Source: Temnothorax longispinosus
Lineage: Eukaryota > Arthropoda > Insecta > Hymenoptera > Formicidae
Direction: 5' to 3'
NCBI RefSeq assembly: GCF_030848805.1
Contig: NC_092367.1
Span: 1,116,001-1,180,000 of the forward strand
DNA length: 64,000 nucleotides
This document shows, in pieces, positions 55,226-64,000 of the stretch (position 1 is the first letter of the stretch; the number at the start of each line of letters is the position of its first letter). Made by a program: the position numbers and the translations under genes. The notes beneath the pieces were generated by a model. It was not told the DNA's origin, did not search any database, and saw only the letters and a program-made list of their open reading frames with translations.

Positions 55226-55609
55226 TTAGCGATAGTCAACAATAGGTTTAATATGATACGGCACAACGTCAGCACGGCGAGCTGCACGTGATTCTTTCTC
55301 GCTAACGCACTCGTCCCGCAGCCGTCGATACACTTTCCGTCTTACGTTAGAATCCCAGTCATAAGGAGAATTGGTATCGATAACGACTCTTTGTCTAGCG
55401 ATGCGTTGACTGGTTTCGCGTATACCGAGTTCGCGATCGCGAAGAAACTGCACCGGTGATATTCGTCGCACATCCGTCAATTTCATTCCTTGATCTTCTT
55501 TACGCAAACCATCGGTGACATCTATTGTAATATCTTCCATTGCTGAATCCACAGATTTTGGAGACTCTACAGAGTTCTTTTCTTCAATTATCCACACCAT
55601 GTTGCGCAC
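55226..55609 (-). CDS. charged ORF of unknown function
   Basis: 127 codons: an acidic first third (DSAMEDITIDVTDGLRKED), then a basic, Arg-rich region (SQRIARQRVVID, RRKVYRRLRDECVSEKESRA). No domain recognised. It lies between the cysteine-rich ORF and the acidic zinc-finger ORF, all leftward, and would be part of the early side of the element. Confidence 0.4.
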   Translation of the reverse strand: MRNMVWIIEEKNSVESPKSVDSAMEDITIDVTDGLRKEDQGMKLTDVRRISPVQFLRDRELGIRETSQRIARQRVVIDTNSPYDWDSNVRRKVYRRLRDECVSEKESRAARRADVVPYHIKPIVDYR

Positions 55610-55649
55610 GTTATATATAATGTCCCACTCGCAATAATGTTTTTTTTCT

Positions 55650-56050
55650 TCACTTCATGCAAATCGGGCACATGTTGCACGGCAATATTTGGTACAATGG
55701 AGTACGACAATTTTTGCAAAATCGACCGTTTATTACATCATACGGCTCGGTTACATGCTTTCAAATAGCATACATGTGCTCACTAGTGTCTGGTGAAGCG
55801 ATCATACACGAAGCACACACAGGTTATCTGAACCGTATATATAATAAAAATAAATGGCGCAACACTTCGTACGTCCATCTAACGCTAAAAATTCGGGACG
55901 CGATACTATTTTATTGATAACTTGTGTACGGTTATCGTCTTCATCGCTGTTATAAGTGCTGTCGGGTGACAACGGACGATCCTCGTCGGATGAATCTACA
56001 TCCATTATTGCCTCGAAATTATTGTCTATCTCCATATTTTGCTTCCTCAT
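55650..56050 (-). pseudogene. acidic zinc-finger ORF, copy 1
   Basis: Starts MRKQNMEIDNNFEAIMDVDS, strongly acidic (SSDEDRPLSPDSTYNSDEDD), then KIVSRPEFLALDGRTKCCAI. After YFYY the frame changes and reads CASCMIASPDTSEHMYAI, a stop (TGA), then GRFCKNCRTPLYQILPCNMC and PICMK. The Cys/His spacing (CASC...H...H...CKNC...CNMCPIC) looks like a RING-type zinc-binding domain. A second copy lies at 59226-59598. Unrecognised; possibly a regulatory protein of the virus-like element. Confidence 0.45.
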
Positions 56051-56940
56051 AGAGGAAGCTTTGTTTTCGTAAATTCGTATATGAACCTTTGATTGTGTAT
56101 AAAGTTGGATCTATAGTCAACCAAATTTAAAAAAATTATATATGAAATAGGGGTAGAAGAAACCAAAGAAAAGATTGATTTTTTAGTTTTTTCTGCCAAT
56201 ATGTTCAGATTGTTGTAAAACGTCAAAATATCGCCTAAAAAAAAAATGTCGGTATGTATGTATGTATGTGTGTATGTATGTGTGTATATATGTGCCAAAT
56301 TTACCGAAATTTCTATAACTCCAGAACTGATCAACCAAATCTTAACCAATTATATATGAAATAGGGGTAGAAAAGACTGAAGAATATAATAGAATTATTA
56401 AAAATTGTTAATAATAAAGGGGTTACCGATTTTTGTTAAAAGAAACAACCAAGTTTACTGAAATTTCTTTAACTCAAGAACTGATTAACCAAATTTAAAA
56501 AAATTATATATGAAATAGGGATAGAAAAGACTGAAGAATACAATAGAATTAATAAAAATTGTTAATAATAAAGGGGTTACCGATTTCTGTTAAAAAAACA
56601 ACCAAGTTTACTGAAATTTCTTTAACTCAAAAACTAATTAACCAAATTTTAAAAAATTATACATGAAATAGAGGTAGAAAAGACTGAAGAATATAATAAA
56701 ATTAGAAATAGTCCAATATTTCAAACTTTGCAAATGTTTTAGCAACCACGAACATTTCTATTTAATTTTGTTATATTCTTCAGTCTTCTCTATTTCTATT
56801 TTATATAATTCTTTAAGGCCGGTATTCATAGACGGGTCTTATATTCAAGATCGTCTTAAGTATAGTCTTAAGGCGTCATCAGCCAATCAGAGGGCTGTAT
56901 TAGCATCTTAAGACGTCACTTCCTCTATGAGGAAGCCAAG
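56041..56940 (-). repeat. Helitron-like repeat with ~150-bp internal units
   Basis: Three units beginning GAAATTTCT.TAACTC.AGAACTGATTAACCAAAT are spaced about 160 bases apart (56309, 56461, 56613), each followed by ATGAAATAGGGGTAGAA. A TATG microsatellite lies at 56253-56290. CCTCATAGAGGAAGC at 56045-56059 has an inverted counterpart at 56930-56944. The motif set resembles the Helitrons at 10621 and 61500 but differs in sequence; no CTRR end was fixed. Confidence 0.45.
56816..56925. repeat. half of a GGCCGGTATTCATAG MITE
   Basis: The left terminal repeat GGCCGGTATTCATAGACGGG and a CCAATCAGAGGGC centre are present; the expected right terminus is absent. Confidence 0.4.
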
Positions 56941-57236
56941 TGCAAATTTCCTATTTGCACCATTTAATTATGTTCGATTTCCAAAATGCGAGCATTGTCC
57001 CAATCAAATGCATGACCGAATTTTTTGTATAAACTTTAACTTTCTGAAAATTTGTAATTTTCAATATTTCTAATTCTTTAGAGATATGCGTGCGGCATAT
57101 ATTAGCACGGCTGGAGAGAGCGAATTTATGTGAACAAATTACAGGGGTTGCGCTTCAGCGATCGATTGTCCCTTTTCGAGCCCGAGCTTGCAAGTACTAG
57201 CTTGCGACATATTTAAATCCTCTTTTAATGTAATTA

Positions 57237-57919
57237 GCCCAGTAAAATGACAAAATTTGGAGGAAATAATACTGACTGGGCTGAAACTTTGTAAACAGGC
57301 TTGTTTAAGGGTACTATTTAACATATTAAAAGTCCCCACGTGTAGACGCTACGTTGCGGGCAGGGGAGGGTCCAAAAGGTCCAAAAAATTAGTTTTTCGC
57401 AAATAACTCGGAAAATATCAACTTTACGGAAATTTATGTAGATATCAAAATTGTAGCTTACAAAATTCCACACAATTTCGTTTTTTATTCAAGTATGTAC
57501 GACCAAATGGAGCAGAGATAGAATTTTTTTAAACATTGGTCCATTTTTGAGATATTAGCAAAAAATGCGCGAAGCACGTACGCGTTTTCGTTGCGTCGCA
57601 AAACTACTGGTGTTTAAAAAAATTCTATTTCTGCTTTATTTGGTCGTACAAACTTGAATAAAAAACGAAATTGTGCGGAATTTTGTAAGCTACAATTTTG
57701 ATATCTACATAAATATCCGTAAAGTTGATATTTTCCGAGTTATTTGCGAAAAACTAATTTTTTGGACTTTTTGGACCCTCCCCTGCCCGCAACGTAGCGT
57801 CTACACGTGGGGACTTTTAATATGTTGAATAGTATCCTAAAACAAGCTTGTTTACAAAGTTTTAGCCCAGTCAGTATTATTTCCTCCAAATCGACAAATT
57901 TCGAGTCATTTTACTGGGC
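57237..57919. mobile_element. 683-bp foldback element with TA duplication
   Basis: Ends GCCCAGTAAAATGAC on both sides, flanked by TA (57235-57236, 57920-57921). The arms, about 320 bases each, are nearly identical inverted copies (ACTGACTGGGCTGAAAC, CCTGCCCGCAACGTAGCGTC); the loop is about 40 bases. A TA target and GCCCAGT end link it to 52040-52530 and 29369. No ORF. Confidence 0.85.
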
Positions 57920-57921
57920 TA

Positions 57922-59225
57922 AATTAAATCTTGTCTTTTTTTCATTGTTTTGAAAAAATGTTTTCTTTATACCGCCCACTTGACACAAAAACTTCAGCCC
58001 CGAGTATGAACTTTTAAAGATGTATGTCAGAATTTCGAAGATAACAACATTGCCATTATATTTTGCTAAGATGTTTAATAATGTATTTCGTTCTTACGTG
58101 TAAAATTTAAAGTCAATTGACCGTACCGTTTTCAAGAAAATAATTATTAAATATAGCTGTTTTTATTCTTAGTCTTATGGCAAACAGGGTACATATTGAC
58201 TATTTATCTACGACAATATCTATTATACTAACAAGAACGAAATAAAAAACATATTAATGTAAACTAGAAATTTCAACAAACATATAGATCATAAAATATA
58301 ATCAGCTCACCGCGTAATTTAGGAATAATTGATCTTCAAAATCTGACTTTTGAGAAAATCTCATTCCTGTTGACATCTACCTTCTGAAATTTGACAACAA
58401 CGCACAATAACTTATAAAACGCGCGTAGTATAAATGTATAATCTCCAAACATTAGTTTGTTATGTAAAACTATTCTTTTTTTAAACAACACTTCAAAAAT
58501 CGAAAAAAGGAAAGCAATATTAAATAATCTTATTGATAAATATAATTTAAAATTGATTAATTTTAAATTACGTACTTCTCTGATTTTTTCCAAGTTATTT
58601 TTAATAAATAAAATTTTCTAGTGTTAAAAAAAGAAATAAACATTTTCCAAATTTTTATACTTAATTTTTATTATAAAGCGTGAACAATGCATACACTAAT
58701 CGTTATATGTATATATGGTCATTATTAGTCTGTTGGACGCGAGAATCGTAATTTGGATTTACAGTAACGCTATAAATCAAGATGACAACCTCATTATTTA
58801 GTGCGATGTTACCAAATTTCAATCATAATATAATTTAGTTTTTGCAACAATATAATTATTGTTTCAAAGAAGCAATGTTGATATTTATTATTATATAAAT
58901 AAAATAATATATTAGACACATAAAATGTTCCTAATTCTGCTGATAAAGAAATAATCCAAAATACCGATTTTGTGTTTCATAGATTGGTAATGAAATCAAG
59001 AGAGCTTCTGTGTCTTATTTTATAAATTAATTTCTTCTAAATTAGCTAATAATTTTTTAGAAAATAAATAGCGAATTAAAAATGGAATATGGTACTTACA
59101 CTCAGAAACCATTCTGTAATTTAATAACAATTATTTTATTATCTTAAAATTTATTGAATGCAGATGGCCATTTGACTAGAGAGGTGCTATAATACATCTT
59201 TAAGAATCGCAATAATGTTTTTTTT
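57922..59225. other. AT-rich intergenic sequence
   Basis: No ORF with protein-like features and no strong repeat. The last ~80 bases (TCGCAATAATGTTTTTTTTT) are shared with the 3' flank of the zinc-finger ORF copy 1. Confidence 0.45.
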
Positions 59226-59598
59226 TTCTTATTGTGTGCAAATCGGGCATATATTACACGGAAATATCATATACAATGCTTCATGACATTTTGAACAAAA
59301 CCGGCCATGCATCGTATTGCGTAACTCAACGAAGTGTTTTCGGAAAGCGTACATGTGCCCGATATCACGATCCGATAGAGCAACCATGCACGAAGCACAT
59401 GCATAGTGCAAGTGCACCACCCGTTGAATAATAAAAGTATATTACGCACTGTTTCGTATGTAAATTTAGTGCAACGATTTCCGAACGCGACACTATTTTA
59501 TCGACGACTTCTTTATGCTCATCGTCTTCATCGCTGAAGTAATTACTGTCGTCCGTTAACGCGCAATCCTCGTCTTCATCGGTGACAAATTTTATCAA
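59226..59598 (-). CDS. acidic zinc-finger ORF, copy 2
   Basis: Two overlapping frames. The first, 59598-59365, reads MIKFVTDEDEDCALTDDSNY, FSDEDDEHKEVVDKIVSRSE and TKQCVIYFYY. The second, 59420-59229, reads YACASCMVALSDRDIGHMYA, FRKHFVELRNTMHGRFCSKC and LPC-like IFPCNICPICTQ. In copy 1 the same two parts are also in different frames and meet at the same place. The second frame is intact here, unlike copy 1. They may be two overlapping genes or one protein made by frameshifting; the zinc-binding domain is inferred from the C/H spacing. Confidence 0.45.
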
Positions 59599-59994
59599 TT
59601 GTTTACTTCGGCTATTTTATCTTTAAACCGTCGCACAGTGGGGTATTTCGCCTAAAACGTGGCCATAAGTAAGAAAATTAATAAAACCATAAACAAAACA
59701 TGTTATGTACATACAATTAACAGAAAACATATCCATATGTACGTTTCTGATACAAATTTGTCATTTTTATTGTTGCTGTCATTGTTATTATTTATCAAAG
59801 CTTAAGGGGGGAATCTACTTTAGCCGGGTGAAAAATGATGTTTTTTTGGGAATTTTTTTCAAGGAAACTATAAGTGATATTGGATTAATTTTTTTTGTAA
59901 TATGGAAAGGCATTCTTAAAGAAGAAAAAAAATATTTTTTTTTTCAGTTACGTTAATTTTTATTATATTGACGGACAATTTTGTAGCGCAATGT

Positions 59995-60250
59995 TGGTAG
60001 CGCAACGGTTAGCTGCGTACAGTGTAGCAACGAGCTGAGTAATCTGAAAGCAAAAAATAAAAATTTTCTTTAAAGCTTAATCAATTACGCAGGGATTGAA
60101 CCTATTTGCAAATAAAAATGTGAAAAATTGAAGAAGTTACAGCAATCGTAAGAAAAATGACATTTTTTTTATCAAAAAATCGATCTTCTGTTGTTGATAG
60201 AAATGTTATAAATAAATAATAAAATGTAAACATAGGTTCAATCCCTGGAG
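59995..60250. repeat. tRNA-box-like inverted pair
   Basis: TAGCGCAACGGTTAGCTGCG near 59998 resembles an A box. B-box-like GGTTCAATCCCTG occurs inverted at about 60092-60105 and forward at about 60235-60247, about 145 bases apart. This looks like a folded-back tRNA-derived relic inside the TIR element. No tRNA gene can be folded. Confidence 0.3.
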
Positions 60251-60679
60251 AAAATTGTAAGGAATCGAATCATGCTTGGCGAAAGTTATTTGAGTGATTA
60301 CTTTTTGAGTTATCTTGTACGCAAAGTTGGAAAAAGTGGTTTTGAGAAAAACGCGTTTAAAGTTTATTTTTTTGCTCTCAGTCAAAAAAGCACGTATAAA
60401 TGCATGCAAATTTCAGTATAAAGGTTTTTGAGGTCGCTGAATCCGAATCTGATATCAGATTTTTAAAATTCAAAATGGCGGATTTAATATGGCGGATCAA
60501 AAGAGTCTCAGTTGAATAAAGAAATGAAGTTTTGGATGTTTTCATGATACTTACAGTTAAATAACGCTCAATCCGCTATTCCGGGTCCATCTAAAATGCC
60601 TTCCTCTTCCTCGTAGAACTCCTGTTCGGCAGTTTTCGTCATTTTCTGGGCTGTTCGAGCTTCTTTAGTGCTTTCCAAG

Positions 60680-60712
60680 GTACACACACAAACACACACA
60701 CACACACACACA
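60680..60712. repeat. (CA)n microsatellite
   Basis: ACACACAAACACACAC run inside the TIR element. Confidence 0.8.
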
Positions 60713-61499
60713 AAAACACTCTAACACATAAATATAAACACTATAGGGTCAAATAAAATAGTTGTAGGTCTAGCAAGTATATAGGATTCTTTCGTTCCCG
60801 CAATAATAGAACCGAGAACGCTGCGAAGCCAGTATTAGCGTATACGTCTGCTGTATCGATCCTCCGCGCGCCTCACTAAAAAGAGCTGTAGTTTCGTCAA
60901 TTTTACGAGTTTGACGATAATACTTTGGGAATATATTATTGAAACCTTATACTATATATTTATGCAAAAAAAAATATCGATTTTTTTTACCCATCAAAGT
61001 AAATTCCCCCCTTAACCTTTAAGCGAACCGTTTATAGCTTTATGTAAGATACGTTGTCACTTCGTATTACAATATATCTCACAATTGAAAGTTTCCCAGA
61101 TCATTTCAGCATGAAAACGATGTCTCCAGGCATTTTAATTATATATTTATATAAATAGTTAAGTTTTACTTCTTATTTTTATAACAAGTAGTACATTGTT
61201 TTAATTTGATCTAAACTTCTTACTAAAACATCAGAGATTTTTTAATATTTATTATTGTTCCCGGCATCTCCCGGCTATAAATTTTTTTTTGTTATTTAAT
61301 ACGTTTATTTGCCTATAATATCGTGAAAGAAAATATTGCGCCTTCGTGTGCCTTTTAAAATTATTTAATATTTTATAACTAGAGTCCAACCGAAATCGAA
61401 ACCGAAACTTTCAAGGAAATCCTAGAAAAGGGTATACATCCATATGTATACACGCTCACATATATGTATATACTATACACTTTTTCTTTATAAATATTA

Positions 61500-62492
61500 T
61501 CTATATATATAAAATAGAATGTCTGTATGTATGTATGTATGTATGTATGTATGTATGTATGTTGTTTATACACTCTTAAACTATTCGACCGAATTTTTAC
61601 CAAAAGTATATAAAATAGGGGTAGAATTTTCCGGGGAGTGTTATAAAGTGCATAGTTTTTCATTACCGATCTTTTTGGGAACCGGTATCCGAAATTTTTC
61701 CAATTTTTCGGGAAATAATTGACCGAATTTTAAAGAATTGTATATGAATCAGGGGTAGAATTTCTCGGGGAGTACCATAAAGTGTATAATTTTTTGTTAT
61801 CGATCTTTTGGGAAACCGGTATCAGAAATTTTTCCAATTTTTTGGAAAATAATTGGCCGATGAAAGTATAAAATAGGGGTAGAATTTTTTGGGGAGCGTT
61901 ATAGAGTGTATAGTTTTTCGTTACCGATTTTTTTGGGAACCGGTATCCGAAATTTTTTCAATTTTTCGGTAAATAATTGACCGAATGTTTTGTAGGAAAT
62001 GTTTTGATTCTGACGTAATTCCTGACATAAACATAAAAAGTGTATCGGGTGGCTGATTTAAAAGCGGTAACTTAACTTTTCCGTTTGAACAACACATTCC
62101 AGATGCTTGAGTTTTAAACTTTTATTATAGGATTGATAGTTATGGTGTTGGGGGCCGGGGGAGGTTTTTAGTCGGTGAATAAGTCCGGCATAACCCTGGG
62201 GACCGGCCTTAGGGTATGCGTAAACATTTTCCTTTTCCAACAAAAAAAAAGCAGGATCTTAAAATTTGCAAAAGTTCCGTTGAAGAATTAACTAACTGAT
62301 AGAACAAAATGGAAATAATAAATATCTACAATTAGTAGAAATCATTTTAGTAAAAACATTAATTATTTAATTGATTTTTGCTTGATAAGCTATTGTCTGA
62401 TAAAGGAATTTTTTTCGATTAAGGATATTGAAATACAAATGAAGTCGTTTGAAGAAAAACGACTCCCGGGCGAAGCCCGGGTAACCAGCTAG
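61500..62492 (+). mobile_element. full-length non-autonomous Helitron
   Basis: Starts TCTATATATATAAAATAG after a host A and ends with hairpin CCCGGGC-GAA-GCCCGGG (62465-62481), 7 bases and CTAG, followed by a host T: insertion between A and T, as Helitrons do. Inside are a TATG microsatellite (61518-61560) and three diverged copies of a unit containing GGGGTAGAATTT and AAATTTTTCCAATTTTT. There is no Rep/helicase ORF. The frame at 62058-62243 is not protein-like. Same family as 10621-11206. Confidence 0.85.
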
Positions 62493-62574
62493 TATTTAAT
62501 TATTAAAATAATAATTACATACATTATCACAGTCATACGTACTATTAAATCCTATTGAGTTCAACCGAAACCGG

Positions 62575-62990
62575 AAACCGAAACTTGGCCTAGATGAGCC
62601 CGACCGAATTGTGCGATAATGTGTGTAATTATTATTACATTAATTATTATTAACGCGGTTCTCCCCCCCCCCGGCCATTGACTTCCTCTCCCTAGAACGC
62701 GGACACCTACCCCCTTCTACCCTCTTCCCGCGAACTCCCTCGCCCTAAAACGCAGACACCTACCCCCCCCCCTCGGCCGAACGGCGGCGGTATCCCTTGT
62801 CAACGATGAGTTTATCAATATTTAATAAACAACATGTCCCGACACGCTCGCCGAAACCCCTTCCCCAGCACCCCCTCGCCCTCAAGTCGCTCCTGCCCCG
62901 CTCCCCCCTCGGAGCACCCGGGACAGAACTCTCAAAGCAACACCTACTTATTTCCTTAGCCATAATGTATATATGTATATACATATATTG
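62575..62990. repeat. C-rich tract with tandem 60-bp unit
   Basis: ACGCGGACACCTACCCCC and ACGCAGACACCTACCCCCCC are two copies of one unit, followed by more C-runs. Many runs of four or more C mean that the minus strand could form G-quadruplexes. The ORFs here are shadows of the composition bias. Confidence 0.55.
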
Positions 62991-63642
62991 TTACGTTCGC
63001 TTTGACCCATGGATTCGAGCCGAATCGATCTGCTAGGTATTAAAAAAGAAGTCGCGAAGCGTTCTGCTCCGGGACGACGAGCCCAAATCTAATTATCTTT
63101 GAACAAACTGTCTTGATAAACGAACGCCATGGAGATTCTAGGCAGCGATCACGTAACTTTTTCCCTAGGATGGAAACATGAAAAGTGAAAATTTTCACGT
63201 AAACTCTTGATCATGTAACTCAAAACATATGGGAACTGGGAACGTAATCTCGTCAATAATAAAAAAATTCACGCGGAATAGATAAAGCAAAAAGTGAAAA
63301 ATTTTACATGAAATGATCGATTCCCTGAGCCGAGCTGCCGAATCGTTCAGAAGTAATATCATGCTCTGTTGTATAATTAATGACGAATAAGTAAGTTGTT
63401 GAATGGTCAGAACTCCATGAATTATATCAGAATTCCGAAATTGGGGTGCTAACTTCGCAGAGGGGTGCTAACTTCGCTAGTTGTTCCTTGCTAGCCTTAT
63501 TTCCGCGATTTCGGGACAACGCGATCGCGGAGCGAGTCTCAAGCGCAATAATATAAATATAAAATAAAGAAATAAAACTTATAAATAAGACAAGAATGTA
63601 TAAAAGAAAGAAGACATGGAAATTGAATATATTTAAAGCATA
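62991..63642. other. interval before the terminal ORF
   Basis: Begins TGTTACGTTCGCTTTGACC, which would be the end of an LTR read on the minus strand. GCTAACTTCGC occurs twice near 63449-63478. Nothing coding. If the ORF at 63643 is retroviral, this would be its downstream LTR; unproven. Confidence 0.25.
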
Positions 63643-64000
63643 TCAAAGTTGTTTCGTTCGCCCGTTCAAGCGGGATACTGACGGACAAACTTTTGATGCT
63701 TCCGCAAGCAGAGCTTGATCGCGTTGAAAAGCTGGTTCCGAAGGCAAACTTAAAGCGCTGTTCGAGCGAATGCGACTTGAAAAAGTCTCTGCGTCATTGT
63801 AATTGCCTGCATTGAGAAGACAGATAAGTTCGATTGCGCCCGTAGTTAGGGACGTGAGACGGGCGGAATGTTCACGTTTCTTAACGCGAGGCAGAGCTTC
63901 GATAGTGGGTGTCTCAATCAATACGACCGCCGTATATGAGTGATTGGAGGCACTGCATACTGCACGCATCGTCTTTTCATAGTTTTCATAACGGATACGA
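63643..64000 (-). CDS. partial ORF running off the window
   Basis: The minus-strand frame is open from the window edge (RIRYENYEKTMRAV) through IETPTIEALPRVKKREHSAR, LTSLTTGAIELICLLNAG, ETFSSRIRSNSALSLPSEPA and ends VSRLNGRTKQL at 63643. At least 118 codons without a stop, with a natural amino acid mix and predicted helices, so probably real. I do not recognise it; a gag-like or other retroelement protein is possible given the LTR-like sequence just downstream. The N-terminus lies beyond the window. Confidence 0.5.
   Translation of the reverse strand, partial: RIRYENYEKTMRAVCSASNHSYTAVVLIETPTIEALPRVKKREHSARLTSLTTGAIELICLLNAGNYNDAETFSSRIRSNSALSLPSEPAFQRDQALLAEASKVCPSVSRLNGRTKQL

Larger units (their letters stand above)
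47459..55609 (-). mobile_element. endogenous adintovirus/Polinton-like element, degraded
   Basis: A block of genes with the composition of midsize linear dsDNA viruses and Polintons: major capsid, penton-type capsid, adenain-type protease, PLA2-domain protein, packaging ATPase and N-terminal DNA polymerase B. The morphogenesis genes run leftward from about 51855 to 47459; the ATPase and one ORF run rightward (51939-53634); polymerase and small ORFs run leftward (55609-53715). GC content is visibly higher than in the flanks. No integrase, no catalytic polymerase domain and no terminal inverted repeats were found. Every main gene is broken, so it is an old copy in the host genome. Confidence 0.75.
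59816..61011. mobile_element. 1.2 kb TIR element flanked by TTAA
   Basis: Ends GGGGGGAATCTACTTTAGCC and, in reverse complement, GGGGGGAATTTACTTTGATG. TTAA at 59812-59815 and 61012-61015. No transposase ORF; the 83-codon frame at the left end is Phe-rich and not convincing. piggyBac-like target, but the ends lack CCC[TA]. Confidence 0.65.

Overview
The window is eukaryotic nuclear DNA with almost no identifiable host gene content. It reads as an insect genome, most likely a hymenopteran and possibly an ant. That is an inference from the AT-rich background, the mix of transposon families (Ty3/Gypsy, Penelope-like, piggyBac, PIF/Harbinger with a MADF/Myb partner, Helitron, GC-rich non-LTR tails, many foldback MITEs) and a Polinton/adintovirus-like element of insect type. 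No tRNA, rRNA, CRISPR or operon-like organisation is present. The region is a transposon graveyard with repeated nesting.

Layout. 1-6.1 kb: a degenerate Ty3/Gypsy-type retrotransposon (LTR-like flank, tRNA-Lys primer-binding site, gag, protease, then a deletion that joins protease to the last part of integrase, then a third ORF split by a 1.5 kb foldback). 6.2-9.7 kb: tandem repeats, microsatellites, a MITE and a tRNA-like relic. 10.5-12.3 kb: a non-autonomous Helitron and a piggyBac-type element. 16.49-23.94 kb: a PIF/Harbinger element with a broken transposase on + and a spliced MADF/Myb-like gene on -. It has been invaded by a piggyBac, which holds a foldback element, which holds an inverted pair of Penelope-derived repeats with hammerhead-ribozyme cores; a GC-rich retroelement tail has also landed inside. 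24.2-28.1 kb: nested TIR elements carrying a cysteine-rich ORF. 28.6-29.4 kb: a Penelope GIY-YIG endonuclease end. 29.6-30.3 kb: a 150-bp satellite. 30.8-31.5 kb: a three-level MITE nest with an empty-site copy beside it. 36.7-39.9 kb: a second, more decayed Harbinger transposase/MADF pair. 43.2-44.5 kb: a Penelope 5' coding piece. 42-46 kb: LTR-like stretches.

47.46-55.61 kb is the most interesting part: an endogenous adintovirus/Polinton-like element. It has a double-jelly-roll major capsid protein, a single-jelly-roll penton-type protein, an adenain-type protease with a basic core-protein-like N-terminus, a protein with a parvovirus-like phospholipase A2 domain, a FtsK/HerA-type packaging ATPase, a conserved structural ORF and the N-terminal part of a protein-primed family B DNA polymerase, plus small unrecognised ORFs. 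Every large gene is broken by a frameshift, stop, foldback insertion or truncation, so this is a fossil. Next to it an acidic zinc-finger ORF occurs twice (55.65-56.05 and 59.23-59.60 kb), both copies changing reading frame at the same point.

56-64 kb: minisatellite-bearing Helitron-like repeats, a 683-bp foldback element, a 1.2 kb TTAA-flanked element, a full-length non-autonomous Helitron, a C-rich tract and an ORF that runs off the end. Family assignments rest on motifs read by eye; no database search was run.
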